This document shows positions 1 to 6,600 of a stretch of 20,221 nt of DNA, in pieces. This stretch comes from an uncultured Oscillibacter sp. (lineage in GTDB: Bacteria; Bacillota; Clostridia; Oscillospirales; Oscillospiraceae). The notes under the pieces are model-generated. The model was not told the DNA's origin and ran no database searches. It saw only the letters and a program-made list of their open reading frames with translations. Position 1 is the first letter of the stretch. Each line of letters opens with the position of its first letter. The position numbers and the translations under genes were made by a program. Where the stretch lies: NCBI GenBank assembly GCA_910585245.1, contig CAJUCO010000044.1, forward strand, positions 1 to 20,221, given 5' to 3'.

Positions 1-46
1 ATGGCAGGCTTCCCCGTAAAAGTATCTGATTGGACGGTCATGTACT

Positions 47-78
47 TGTACCCCAGGCGCAAAAGCGCCTGGGGTACA
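47..78. repeat. Perfect hairpin with AAAA loop
   Basis: Two 14-bp arms (47-60 and 65-78) are exact reverse complements around an AAAA loop, and the stem is GC-rich. No T-run follows on either strand, so it is not a canonical intrinsic terminator. It may end or stabilise a transcript of a gene outside the window. The rest of 1-332 holds no recognisable gene; it becomes AT-rich and carries the promoter-proximal palindrome described separately. Confidence 0.6.
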
Positions 79-242
79 GCGTAAACCTGTTATTAAAATC
101 CAATCTCTTTCAAGAAAGCCTGTTAGAATAAGAACCAGTTAAAATATTATTTCCCAATACATTGCTGTGTCATATAGCATAACATCGGTGGAAAGAATTG
201 TCAAGCAGGAATATCAGCCCTCATTCGTCTGTTATCAATTTA

Positions 243-260
243 AAATTCCATGTGGAATTT
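243..260. promoter_or_regulatory. Perfect operator-like palindrome upstream of the response regulator
   Basis: AAATTCCA, two bases, TGGAATTT: two exact 8-bp arms with a 2-bp centre. It lies about 72 bases before the start codon at 333 and overlaps the expected -35 position of a possible promoter whose -10 would be TATACA at 281-286. The position fits a repressor or autoregulatory site. Which protein binds is unknown. Confidence 0.4.
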
Positions 261-332
261 CCTGGCGCGGTATGGTATTCTATACAAAATAATCGAAGCC
301 CCGCGGACCGGCGGCGCGGAGGGGGGACCATC

Positions 333-1958
333 ATGCTGCGCGTATTTTTAGTTGAGGACGAGAGTATCATCCGGGAAACTCTGCGGGACACCGTGCCCTG
401 GGCCCAATATGGCTATACCTTTGCCGGAGAGGCCGGGGACGGAGAAATGGCCCTGCCCCTGATCCGTCAAGTAAAGCCCGACGTGCTCATCACCGACATC
501 CGTATGCCCTTCATGGACGGCCTGGCCCTCAGCGAGCTGGTCCGGCGAGAATTTCCGGAGATGAAAATTATCATCATCTCCGGCTACGACGACTTTGAGT
601 ATGCCCGGCAGGCCATCAGCATCGGTGTGGACCAGTACCTTTTAAAGCCCATCACGAAAAAGGCCCTGCTGGACGTGCTGGAGGAGCTTAAGAAGAAGAT
701 CGAGGGGGAACGGGCCAACCGGAGCTATCTGGCCCAGTTCCACCGGGAGGCGGAGGAGTACGAGCAGTACACCCGCCGGGTCTTCTTCGAGCGGGTGGTG
801 GCCGGTCAACTCTCTGTCCAGGAAATCTATGAGTCTGCGGCCAAGCTGGATATTGACCTCCGGGCCCAGTGCTATACCATCGCCTTTTTCTCCGTTCTGC
901 CGGAGTCCTCCGGCTCGGCGGAAGTCTACTCCGAACCGGGGGCCCGCCTGCGGGACGCCCTGCTGGAGCATTTTCTGAAATACCCGGAATACATCCTCCT
1001 GCGCTGGAACCTGACCACCTATGCCGTGCTCCTCAAGGGCGAGACCGCCCGCATGGAGGAGCTGGCCCGGAGCTGCGTGGAGACGGTGCGGAGCCAATAC
1101 GCCGCCTACGCGCCGGAGCAGAACTGGTATGTGGCCATCGGCCGCCCCACCCAGCGGCTCAGCACCCTGCCCGCCTGCTTTGAGGAGGTCTCCCGCCTCT
1201 GGGCCTACCGGCACATCCTGCCGCAGCAGCATGTACTGACGGCGGACTCCGTCAGCTTCCTCACCGGAACCGGCGGCGGGAACAGCCAGCTGGACCGGCT
1301 GGACGCCGGCAAAGTGGACCCCGCCATCCTTTTGGGCGTGATGCAGAGCACCAGTGCCCAGGAAATTCCCAGCTTCGCGGACGAATACATCCGCAGCGTG
1401 GAAGAGGCCCTGGGGTCCAAGCCGTTTTGCCAGTACCTTATGCTTTCCGTCCGTTTTACGGCAGACCGCTTCGCCGCCTCTTTGGGCGTGGGACGGCAAG
1501 AGGCTTTCGCGCCCCTGACCTGCCTGGACCTGGTGGGGAGGAACGTGACGGCGGCGGACTTGAAAAGCTATTTCTCCGCCATTTTGCTGCGGATGGTGGA
1601 GCTTCGGGACCAAGCGTCCAGCAGCCAGTGCCGGAGCCTTCTCAAACAGGCCGTGGCCTATATCGACGGCCACTTCACCGAGGAATCCCTCTCCTTAAAC
1701 CAGGTGGCCCGGGAGGTGAACATCTCCGCCAACTATCTCTCGGCGGTGTTCAGCCAGGAGATCGGAGCCACCTTCACCGAGTACGTCACCGGGAAACGGA
1801 TGGACCGGGCCAAGGAACTGCTCCGCACCACGGACAAGCGCTCCGGCGAGGTGGCGGCGGCGGTGGGCTATAAGGACCCCCATTATTTCAGCTTCCTGTT
1901 CAAGAAGACCCAGGGCTGTACGCCCAGGGACTACCGGGGAGGAGGAAAGCGCCCATGA
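333..1958 (+). CDS. AraC-type response regulator (YesN/AraT-like)
   Basis: A cytoplasmic two-component response regulator of 541 aa that would activate transcription when phosphorylated by the kinase encoded next. The N-terminal receiver domain (about residues 1-120) has the acidic pocket VEDE at 7-10, phospho-acceptor D55 in LITDIRMP, S83 and K105 (LLKP). A poorly conserved middle region follows. The last 100 residues form an AraC-type double helix-turn-helix (SLNQVAREVNISANYLS, then VAAAVGYKDPHYFSFLFKK). The start at 333 is chosen because GGAGGGGGGA lies just upstream and the receiver fold begins there; the frame is open back to 198, but that extension looks unlike protein. The stop overlaps the kinase start by 4 nt. 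By analogy with Geobacillus AraT it probably controls arabinose uptake genes; the target is inferred from context. Confidence 0.9.
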   Translation: MLRVFLVEDESIIRETLRDTVPWAQYGYTFAGEAGDGEMALPLIRQVKPDVLITDIRMPFMDGLALSELVRREFPEMKIIIISGYDDFEYARQAISIGVDQYLLKPITKKALLDVLEELKKKIEGERANRSYLAQFHREAEEYEQYTRRVFFERVVAGQLSVQEIYESAAKLDIDLRAQCYTIAFFSVLPESSGSAEVYSEPGARLRDALLEHFLKYPEYILLRWNLTTYAVLLKGETARMEELARSCVETVRSQYAAYAPEQNWYVAIGRPTQRLSTLPACFEEVSRLWAYRHILPQQHVLTADSVSFLTGTGGGNSQLDRLDAGKVDPAILLGVMQSTSAQEIPSFADEYIRSVEEALGSKPFCQYLMLSVRFTADRFAASLGVGRQEAFAPLTCLDLVGRNVTAADLKSYFSAILLRMVELRDQASSSQCRSLLKQAVAYIDGHFTEESLSLNQVAREVNISANYLSAVFSQEIGATFTEYVTGKRMDRAKELLRTTDKRSGEVAAAVGYKDPHYFSFLFKKTQGCTPRDYRGGGKRP

Positions 1959-3370
1959 GCCGCCGGGATTCCATTGAAAGCCGGATGGGCCGCTTGGTGG
2001 TCATGGTATGCGCCTTTATGGCGGCCATCCTGGCGGTGGTGCTGGCTCTGGTGCTGGCCTACAACAGCCAGTACAAAAACCTTCTCTACAACGTAACCAC
2101 CGCCTCGGAGTTCAACCAGGATTTTAAAGAGAACATCGACCTGAAGATGTACTACTACGTGATCGAGAGCCGGTACTCCGAGGGCCTGCCCATCCAGGAG
2201 GTCCAGGACGCCCAGACCCTGGCCAAAGACCTGCTGAACAGCACCAGCCAGAAGGACAGCCTCCAGGCCGTCACCAGCGTGCTGGACCTGTGCGAGAATT
2301 TGGAGGAAAAGATTTATCAGATCGAGCGCACCCGGAGCTATGACGACCGGCAGATGCAGCTGGAAAACAATATCTATGTTCTCACGGCCTTGATCCAAGA
2401 GTATATGTACAACTACCTCTACAGTGAGTCGGTCCAGCTCAATCTGCTCCAGCAGCAGATCTCCCGGCGGATGGCGGCGGAGATTCTGCTGGTGCTGCTC
2501 CTCTCCGCCGTTCTGATCGTGCTGCTGATCCGTTACAGCGTCCATCTGAGCCGCTCCGTCACCCAGCCGGTGGTGGACCTGAGCCGCCGTGCGGAGGACG
2601 TCATCGGCGGTGACCTGACGGTCCGGGACCCGGTCCGGTCGGAGACCTATGAGATCCGCACCCTCAGCGAGGGCATGGAGCAGATGATCGCCCGGATTAA
2701 CGCCCAGATCCAGGAGATCACCCAGAAGCAGGCCAGCCTCCGCAAAACGGAGCTGGCGCTGCTCCAGGCCCAGATCAACCCCCATTTCCTCTACAACACC
2801 ATGGACACCATCATCTGGCTCATTGAGGCGGACCGGCCCCAGGCGGCGGTGGAGATGGTCTCCAACCTCTCCAGCTTCTTCCGCCACTCCCTCAGCCGGG
2901 GAGAGGACGTCATCACCCTGAAGGAGGAGGAACAGCATGTGCGCAGCTACCTCCAGATTCAGCAGGCCCGGTATCAGGATATCCTGGATTATACCATCAA
3001 CATTGACCCCGCCCTAGGGAAGGTCCGGCTTCCCAAGCTGACCCTCCAGCCCTTGGTGGAGAACGCACTGTACCACGGCATCAAGCTCAAGCGGGGCAAG
3101 GGTTGCATCTACATTACCGGACGGCGGTCAGAGACAAACGTGCTTCTCCAGATCACGGACGACGGCGCGGGGATGACCGCGGCGCGGCTAGAGGAGCTGA
3201 ACCGGGCGATCCAAAACGGGGAGCGGGTGGGTTTCGGCCTGGTGACCGTCCACGAACGGCTGCGGCTGCTGTTCGGCCTGCCCTACGGATTGACGCTCTC
3301 CAGCCAGGAGGGAGTGGGGACCACTGTGACGGTGCAGGTCCCCTGTCAGGGAAAGGAGGCAGAACGATGA
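1955..3370 (+). CDS. YesM/AraS-like sensor histidine kinase
   Basis: A membrane histidine kinase of 471 aa. One transmembrane helix lies at about 13-35, an extracellular helical sensor region at 36-172, a second helix at about 173-194 and a HAMP linker to about 250. The His_kinase (LytS/YesM) block follows, with phospho-accepting H277 in NPHFLYN. The ATP-binding domain has an N-box (LQPLVENALYHG, 365-375), G1 box DDGAGM (402-407) and G2 box GFGL (426-429). The extracellular part is small and has no recognisable sugar-binding fold, so ligand detection probably depends on the lipoprotein encoded next. It overlaps both neighbours by 4 nt, indicating translational coupling. The response regulator upstream is the expected phosphorylation partner. 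Confidence 0.92.
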   Translation: MSRRDSIESRMGRLVVMVCAFMAAILAVVLALVLAYNSQYKNLLYNVTTASEFNQDFKENIDLKMYYYVIESRYSEGLPIQEVQDAQTLAKDLLNSTSQKDSLQAVTSVLDLCENLEEKIYQIERTRSYDDRQMQLENNIYVLTALIQEYMYNYLYSESVQLNLLQQQISRRMAAEILLVLLLSAVLIVLLIRYSVHLSRSVTQPVVDLSRRAEDVIGGDLTVRDPVRSETYEIRTLSEGMEQMIARINAQIQEITQKQASLRKTELALLQAQINPHFLYNTMDTIIWLIEADRPQAAVEMVSNLSSFFRHSLSRGEDVITLKEEEQHVRSYLQIQQARYQDILDYTINIDPALGKVRLPKLTLQPLVENALYHGIKLKRGKGCIYITGRRSETNVLLQITDDGAGMTAARLEELNRAIQNGERVGFGLVTVHERLRLLFGLPYGLTLSSQEGVGTTVTVQVPCQGKEAER

Positions 3371-4356
3371 GACGACGCTGGCCGGCGGTGCTGCTGGCGC
3401 TGAGCCTGTCCCTTCTCTGCGCCTGCGGGACCGGGGCAAACCGGGACGCGCCCGATGAGGATCTGACCGTCATCGGTATGTGCCAGATAGGGGCGGAGTC
3501 CGACTGGCGGGTGGCGAATTCCGAGTCGATGAAGGCGGTGTTCACCGAGGAGCGCGGCTACCGCCTCCTGTTCGAGGATGCCCGGCAGAAACAGGAAAAC
3601 CAGATTACTGCCATCCGAAAATTTATTCAGCAGCAGGTGGACTATATCGTCCTGATGCCCATCAGCGAAAGCGGCTGGAACTCCGTGCTCCAAGAGGCGA
3701 AAGAGGCGGAAATCCCCGTCATTTTAGTGGACCGTATGGCGGACGTGGGAGACGAGAGCCTCTATGCCGCCCACATTGGCTCCAACTTTTTAAAGGAGGG
3801 GAGGCTGGCCGCCGCCTGGATGGAAGACGCCTTTCGGGAGGCGGAGGCCCCTGTCCGCATCATCCACATTCAAGGAACCTTGGGCTCTACCGCCCAGCTT
3901 GGCCGCACGGCGGCGCTGGAAGAGGCCGTGGAGGCTCACGAGAATTGGGAATTGCTGACCCAGCTGGACGGGGATTTCACCCAGGCCAAAACCTATGAGG
4001 TCATGACGGAATACCTCTCCTCCCTGCCGGGGAGCGGGGATATCGACGTAGTCTACTGCGAGAACGACAACATTGCCTTTGGAGCCCTTCAGGCCCTGGA
4101 GGAACGGGGATATGCCTGCGGCCGGGAGGGCGTGAGCGTCATCACCTTCGACGCCACCCGGGAGGCGCTGGCGGAGTGCCTGAACGGAAGGATCGCCCTG
4201 GCGGTGGAGTGCAACCCCCTCCTGGGGCCGCTGGTAGAGGCGGTGATCCAGGACATGGAGGCGGGCCGGACGCCGGATAAGCATTCTTATGTGGAGGAAC
4301 AAACCTTCACCGCGGAGAACCTGACCAAGGCGCTGATTGAAAATCGGGAATACTGA
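3367..4356 (+). CDS. Sugar-binding lipoprotein, probable sensor subunit (AraP-like)
   Basis: A periplasmic-binding-protein-like domain (type I, ribose/galactose family) of 329 aa. The N-terminus RRRW plus a hydrophobic stretch ends in lipobox LCAC, giving a lipid-anchored C20. The start is the ATG overlapping the kinase stop (ATGA); the frame is open upstream, but that part lies inside the kinase gene. It is clearly paralogous to the transporter binding protein at 9800: both share IIHIQG, a G-S-x-AQLGRT motif and TFTEExGY-like segments (here VFTEERGY). It is co-transcribed with the kinase and regulator rather than with an ABC transporter, so I infer a sensing role like Geobacillus AraP or clostridial XylFII, presenting bound sugar to the kinase. 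The ligand is probably L-arabinose or arabinofuranose, inferred from the nearby catabolic genes. Confidence 0.85.
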   Translation: MRRRWPAVLLALSLSLLCACGTGANRDAPDEDLTVIGMCQIGAESDWRVANSESMKAVFTEERGYRLLFEDARQKQENQITAIRKFIQQQVDYIVLMPISESGWNSVLQEAKEAEIPVILVDRMADVGDESLYAAHIGSNFLKEGRLAAAWMEDAFREAEAPVRIIHIQGTLGSTAQLGRTAALEEAVEAHENWELLTQLDGDFTQAKTYEVMTEYLSSLPGSGDIDVVYCENDNIAFGALQALEERGYACGREGVSVITFDATREALAECLNGRIALAVECNPLLGPLVEAVIQDMEAGRTPDKHSYVEEQTFTAENLTKALIENREY

Positions 4357-4380
4357 AAAAGAGCCGGGAACGGATGCTAA

Positions 4381-4430
4381 GATGTATGTTGTAAAGGGTG
4401 AATGTGAGATTTCACCTAATACAACATATC
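4381..4430. repeat. Nested inverted repeat after the sensor operon
   Basis: The outer arms are a GATGTATGTTGTA-like sequence (4381-4393) and TACAACATATC (4420-4430). The inner arms GGTGAA (4397-4402) and TTCACC (4411-4416) nest within them. No T-run follows. The 9-mer TATGTTGTA occurs here directly, again inverted in the right arm, and a third time at 5695-5703 just after the recombinase fragment. It may mark an edge of the inserted DNA, or serve as a weak end structure for the sensor operon. Confidence 0.45.
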
Positions 4431-4499
4431 GGCTTGCTTGTTTGTGATGAATGAAGGTGCTATGGGAGGGGGTGATGCCAGCAACAGCACAGCTTCGAG

Positions 4500-4830
4500 C
4501 GTCAACCTAATGCCCGAACTTGCTTGACGTGGAGCGCATTTTGCACTCTACGTTCCTGTGGCGGTTCAAAGGCGCGAAAAAATGTCCGCCACGAATGTCC
4601 GTCACGTTGGACCAGGGACCAAGTTTGCATTTTGCAATTTTGATCTTCCTGGGAGGTGGCGGCGAAATGTGCCGCTGCCTCCCTCTGCTGGTGCCGGACA
4701 TTTTGACCGCCACCAATCAGAACGAGAATTTTTCGTTCTGGTTCTGGTCAGCGGCAAAATGACGTAGACAAAGGCAAACGGACACTTTGTCCGCAGCGTG
4801 GCCGACAATTTGTCTGCTACGCTGCCAACT
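4500..4830. repeat. Block of imperfect palindromes and short direct repeats
   Basis: This non-coding stretch is filled with hairpin-forming sequences. They include 4528-4552 (11-nt arms, 9 matches), 4558-4592 (GTGGCGG/CCGCCAC), 4651-4683 (13-nt arms, 11 matches), an inverted repeat around 4693-4760 with core CAGAACGA/TCGTTCTG, and 4793-4825 (16-nt arms, 14 matches). A 13-mer family related to AATGTCCGCCACG appears in direct orientation at 4581-4593, 4594-4606, 4787-4799 and 4809-4821. I see no convincing protein. It could be an origin of transfer, a recombinase accessory region, or stacked miniature elements; the sequence alone does not decide. Confidence 0.55.
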
Positions 4831-4865
4831 ATCCAATCTTGCATTATCGCCATATTTTTGCGGTC

Positions 4866-4895
4866 TGGACAGTTTTCTACATATATACATATAAT
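4866..4895 (+). promoter_or_regulatory. Possible promoter in the element remnant
   Basis: TGGACA (4866-4871), an 18-bp spacer and a perfect TATAAT (4890-4895) lie on the + strand in an AT-rich stretch upstream of the TnpW-like gene and recombinase fragment. It may drive that transcript, about 280 bp before the first supported codon. A 19-nt palindrome with TTTCAAAAA arms follows at 4932-4950. Confidence 0.4.
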
Positions 4896-4931
4896 AGAGA
4901 TAGGCGAATAAACCGGGCCGCTCCAAGAGTT

Positions 4932-4950
4932 TTTCAAAAACTTTTTGAAA
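4932..4950. repeat. AT-rich perfect palindrome
   Basis: TTTCAAAAA, C, TTTTTGAAA: 9-bp exact arms around one base, between the candidate promoter and the TnpW-like gene. It may be a binding site for an element-encoded protein; this is speculation from position only. Confidence 0.35.
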
Positions 4951-4998
4951 TTGGTTCCGCTCTATACCCGATTTTTCTCCTATTAATGAGAGGGTGCT

Positions 4999-5286
4999 TT
5001 GGACGCTGTGAAAACCATCATCCTTTCACGACAAAAGTACATATGCACATTAAGCCAGCTTTCGACTGCAAACGACATTACGCAGCCGGGGGGCTGGCTT
5101 TCTCTTTGCCTGGAATGTTTGCCACCATCATACTACGGGTTGCGGCCTACCGCAAGAAAGAAAGGCAAATATAGCTACAATTCAACCAGCAGAGGCGAAA
5201 ACTGCCACCATTTACCGCCGCATCGGTTCCACTACCTACAAAGTCAGAGTTCATTTCAGCGACACCGCCCAGGAGACAATCAATGA
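4999..5286 (+). CDS. Doubtful small ORF, function unknown
   Basis: A 95-codon reading frame that opens with TTG shortly after a GAGAGGG ribosome-binding-like sequence (about 4990-4996). I do not recognise the product. Its last third overlaps the well-supported TnpW-like gene in another frame, and its C-terminus is His/Gln-rich as expected for an out-of-frame reading. At most the first 50-60 codons could be real. It may instead be the untranslated leader of the recombinase operon; a hairpin (CAGCC/GGCTG, about 5083-5096, followed by a T-rich run) lies inside it. Confidence 0.15.
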   Translation: MDAVKTIILSRQKYICTLSQLSTANDITQPGGWLSLCLECLPPSYYGLRPTARKKGKYSYNSTSRGENCHHLPPHRFHYLQSQSSFQRHRPGDNQ

Positions 5287-5392
5287 CAAAATTCTGCGTT
5301 TAATTCAGCGTGAGGCCGTGACAAACAGCGCTGACTGTGGTACAGTGGACATACCACAAACGAGCCAACCGCTTGAAGGGAGTTCAACATGA
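5171..5392 (+). pseudogene. tnpW: TnpW-like small transposon protein, start codon apparently lost
   Basis: Reading from 5171, the frame encodes about 73 residues including TIYRRIGSTTYKVRVHFS and a run ending PQTSQPLEGSST. I recognise this as the transposon-encoded TnpW family, which sits just before the large serine recombinase in Tn4451-type elements. The stop (5390-5392) overlaps the recombinase ATG as ATGA, the usual arrangement. No ATG, GTG or TTG begins the frame; the codon at the expected start is ATA, 5 nt after AAAGG (5161-5165), which suggests an ATG-to-ATA change. The family function is not established. It may still be translated weakly or be dead along with the deleted recombinase. 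Confidence 0.7.
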
Positions 5393-5693
5393 ACGAAAAG
5401 CGGTTGGAGCCGGAGAAGATTACGGCATTATACGAACGCCTTAGCCGTGACGATGAGCAAATTGGGGATAGTAACTCAATCGTAAATCAAAAGGCCATGC
5501 TCGAAAGCTATGCCGCCCAGCAAGGATTTACTAATATTTCCCAAAGTTTATCGGCAAGTTTGACGTGCCTTTGCTGGAGCATACGCCAGAGGAACTGGCC
5601 GAGCAGGAGAAGCTGCGGCAAAAGCGGGAAGAGCAGAGGGAATACTCCCGGCGCTCCCGTGAAAAGAAGAAACGGGCGGCGACCCAAAGTTGA
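5389..5693 (+). pseudogene. Large serine recombinase remnant with internal deletion
   Basis: The first 49 codons (to about 5535) match the N-terminus of a Tn4451/Tn5397-type serine recombinase: ALYERLSRDDE with probable catalytic S19, then SNSIVNQKAMLESYA. After a short junction (about 5536-5546) the sequence resumes in another frame (5547-5693) as FIGKFDVPLLEHTPEELAEQ followed by a highly charged tail rich in E, K and R ending ATQS. That reads like the C-terminus of the same family. Such recombinases are usually above 500 aa, so roughly 400 or more codons, including most of the catalytic domain, are missing and the two ends are out of frame. Element excision by this protein is therefore impossible. 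A strong terminator follows 15 bases later. Confidence 0.75.
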
Positions 5694-5922
5694 ATATGTT
5701 GTACCGGAGGGCGGTCTGCGTCAAGCAGACCGCCCTTTTTGCACCTTCAATTTCAATCCATGTGAAATGAGCGAACAAAACAGCACCAACATTACGCTTT
5801 TTCTTAAGAACACGCAACGCTGGACAGCGAATAAGGTACGTTTTCCCTGCTGGTTTTTCATGGTTTTGTATGACTTCACGCTGAATGCTGACATCCAATG
5901 TGCGCTCCTGTGACTTGGGCAT
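5548..5922 (-). CDS. Unrecognised small ORF, doubtful
   Basis: The - strand frame starts at ATG 5922. Its first 65 or so codons (MPKSQERTLDVSIQREV, then GKTYLIRCP) look protein-like and lie beyond the terminator. The rest reads antisense through the terminator and the recombinase fragment and looks artefactual. The frame is also open upstream of 5922 toward the kinase stop at 5984. I do not recognise a family. It could be the broken 5' end of a gene truncated when the element remnant formed. Confidence 0.2.
   Translation of the reverse strand: MPKSQERTLDVSIQREVIQNHEKPAGKTYLIRCPALRVLKKKRNVGAVLFAHFTWIEIEGAKRAVCLTQTALRYNIFNFGSPPVSSFHGSAGSIPSALPAFAAASPARPVPLAYAPAKARQTCR
5708..5740 (+). terminator. 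Intrinsic terminator after the recombinase remnant
   Basis: AGGGCGGTCTGC (5708-5719) pairs exactly with GCAGACCGCCCT (5725-5736) across a 5-nt loop and runs into a T5 tract (5736-5740). It is a canonical rho-independent terminator on the + strand. No comparable T-run follows it on the - strand. Confidence 0.88.
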
Positions 5923-5983
5923 GGTAAACGGCCTGCCCGGTTTGCTGGAGGCGCTTTCTATTTCTACGCCGGATCCGCCACCG

Positions 5984-6600
5984 TCATTCCTGCATTTGTG
6001 ACATAAAAAGCATCGAAAGAGCCGTTACAATTTCCCTGATTGAAGTGTTCGTTGTATTGATACATAAATCATAATTGATACGATCACCCCATGTATGGTC
6101 CGTATACAATCCGTAGTAACGGGATCTCTGTCTGTCAACATCCAAAATCCGTTTTCGCAGTTCTCTATCGGTCAGATTTTCATGTTCCGGCTCCTTTTCC
6201 CGGCATCTTTTAATTCTGCTCTCTATATCTGCGTAAACAAAAAACGGAATGGGTGCTGCTCCCGCAAAATGTGGTCCGCACACCGGCCTACAATTACACA
6301 GTTTGATTTTTCGGCCATCTCCCGAATTACTTCACATTGCTTTTGATAGAGCAACGTACTCTGTTCAAGCATTGGACTGGGAACTGTATGTAGCGTTCGT
6401 CCTATATGAATCGGGAAAGAGATGGTTGGCTTTCTTTCAAGTATCTGCTGGATATAACGCTCCGAAAAGGCTGTCCTGTTCACAATTTCCGAAACAATTT
6501 CTTGGTCACAGTAGGCATATCCCAATGTTTCCGCAAGGCGGTACCCAAATTCACGCCCTCCGCTTCCAAATTCGCGCCCTACCGTAATAATCTTGTTCAT
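5984..6600 (-). pseudogene. Cytidylate-kinase-like protein, frameshifted
   Basis: Two overlapping frames together give a cytidylate-kinase-like P-loop protein of about 205 aa. The first begins MNKIITVGREFGSGGREFG (nucleotide-binding loop) and runs to DHILREQHPF; the second continues FFVYADIESRIKRCREKE to the C-terminus. They meet at an A6 run (6239-6244, T6 in the coding sense); adding one base restores the frame as R-F-F-V-Y-A-D. The length then matches the family. It follows the MATE transporter with an ATGA overlap, so the two were translated as an operon. The substrate of these cytidylate-kinase-like proteins is not firmly known. The break may be a real mutation or a homopolymer sequencing error. 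Confidence 0.82.

Noticed and set aside
1..84. A 27-codon ORF starting at the first base
   Set aside because: It reads through the perfect hairpin at 47-78 and has no visible ribosome binding site; it cannot be judged at the window edge.
642..1673. A - strand frame opposite the response regulator
   Set aside because: Antisense artefact of GC-rich coding sequence; no ribosome binding site or domain seen.
4581..4821. CRISPR-like array from the repeated 13-mers
   Set aside because: Copies are short, divergent and unevenly spaced (adjacent pairs, then a gap of about 180 bases); no spacers of regular length and no cas genes.
4839..5174. A + strand frame of 111 codons upstream of the TnpW-like gene
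   Set aside because: It crosses the candidate promoter and the AT-rich palindrome, and has no family resemblance or ribosome binding site.
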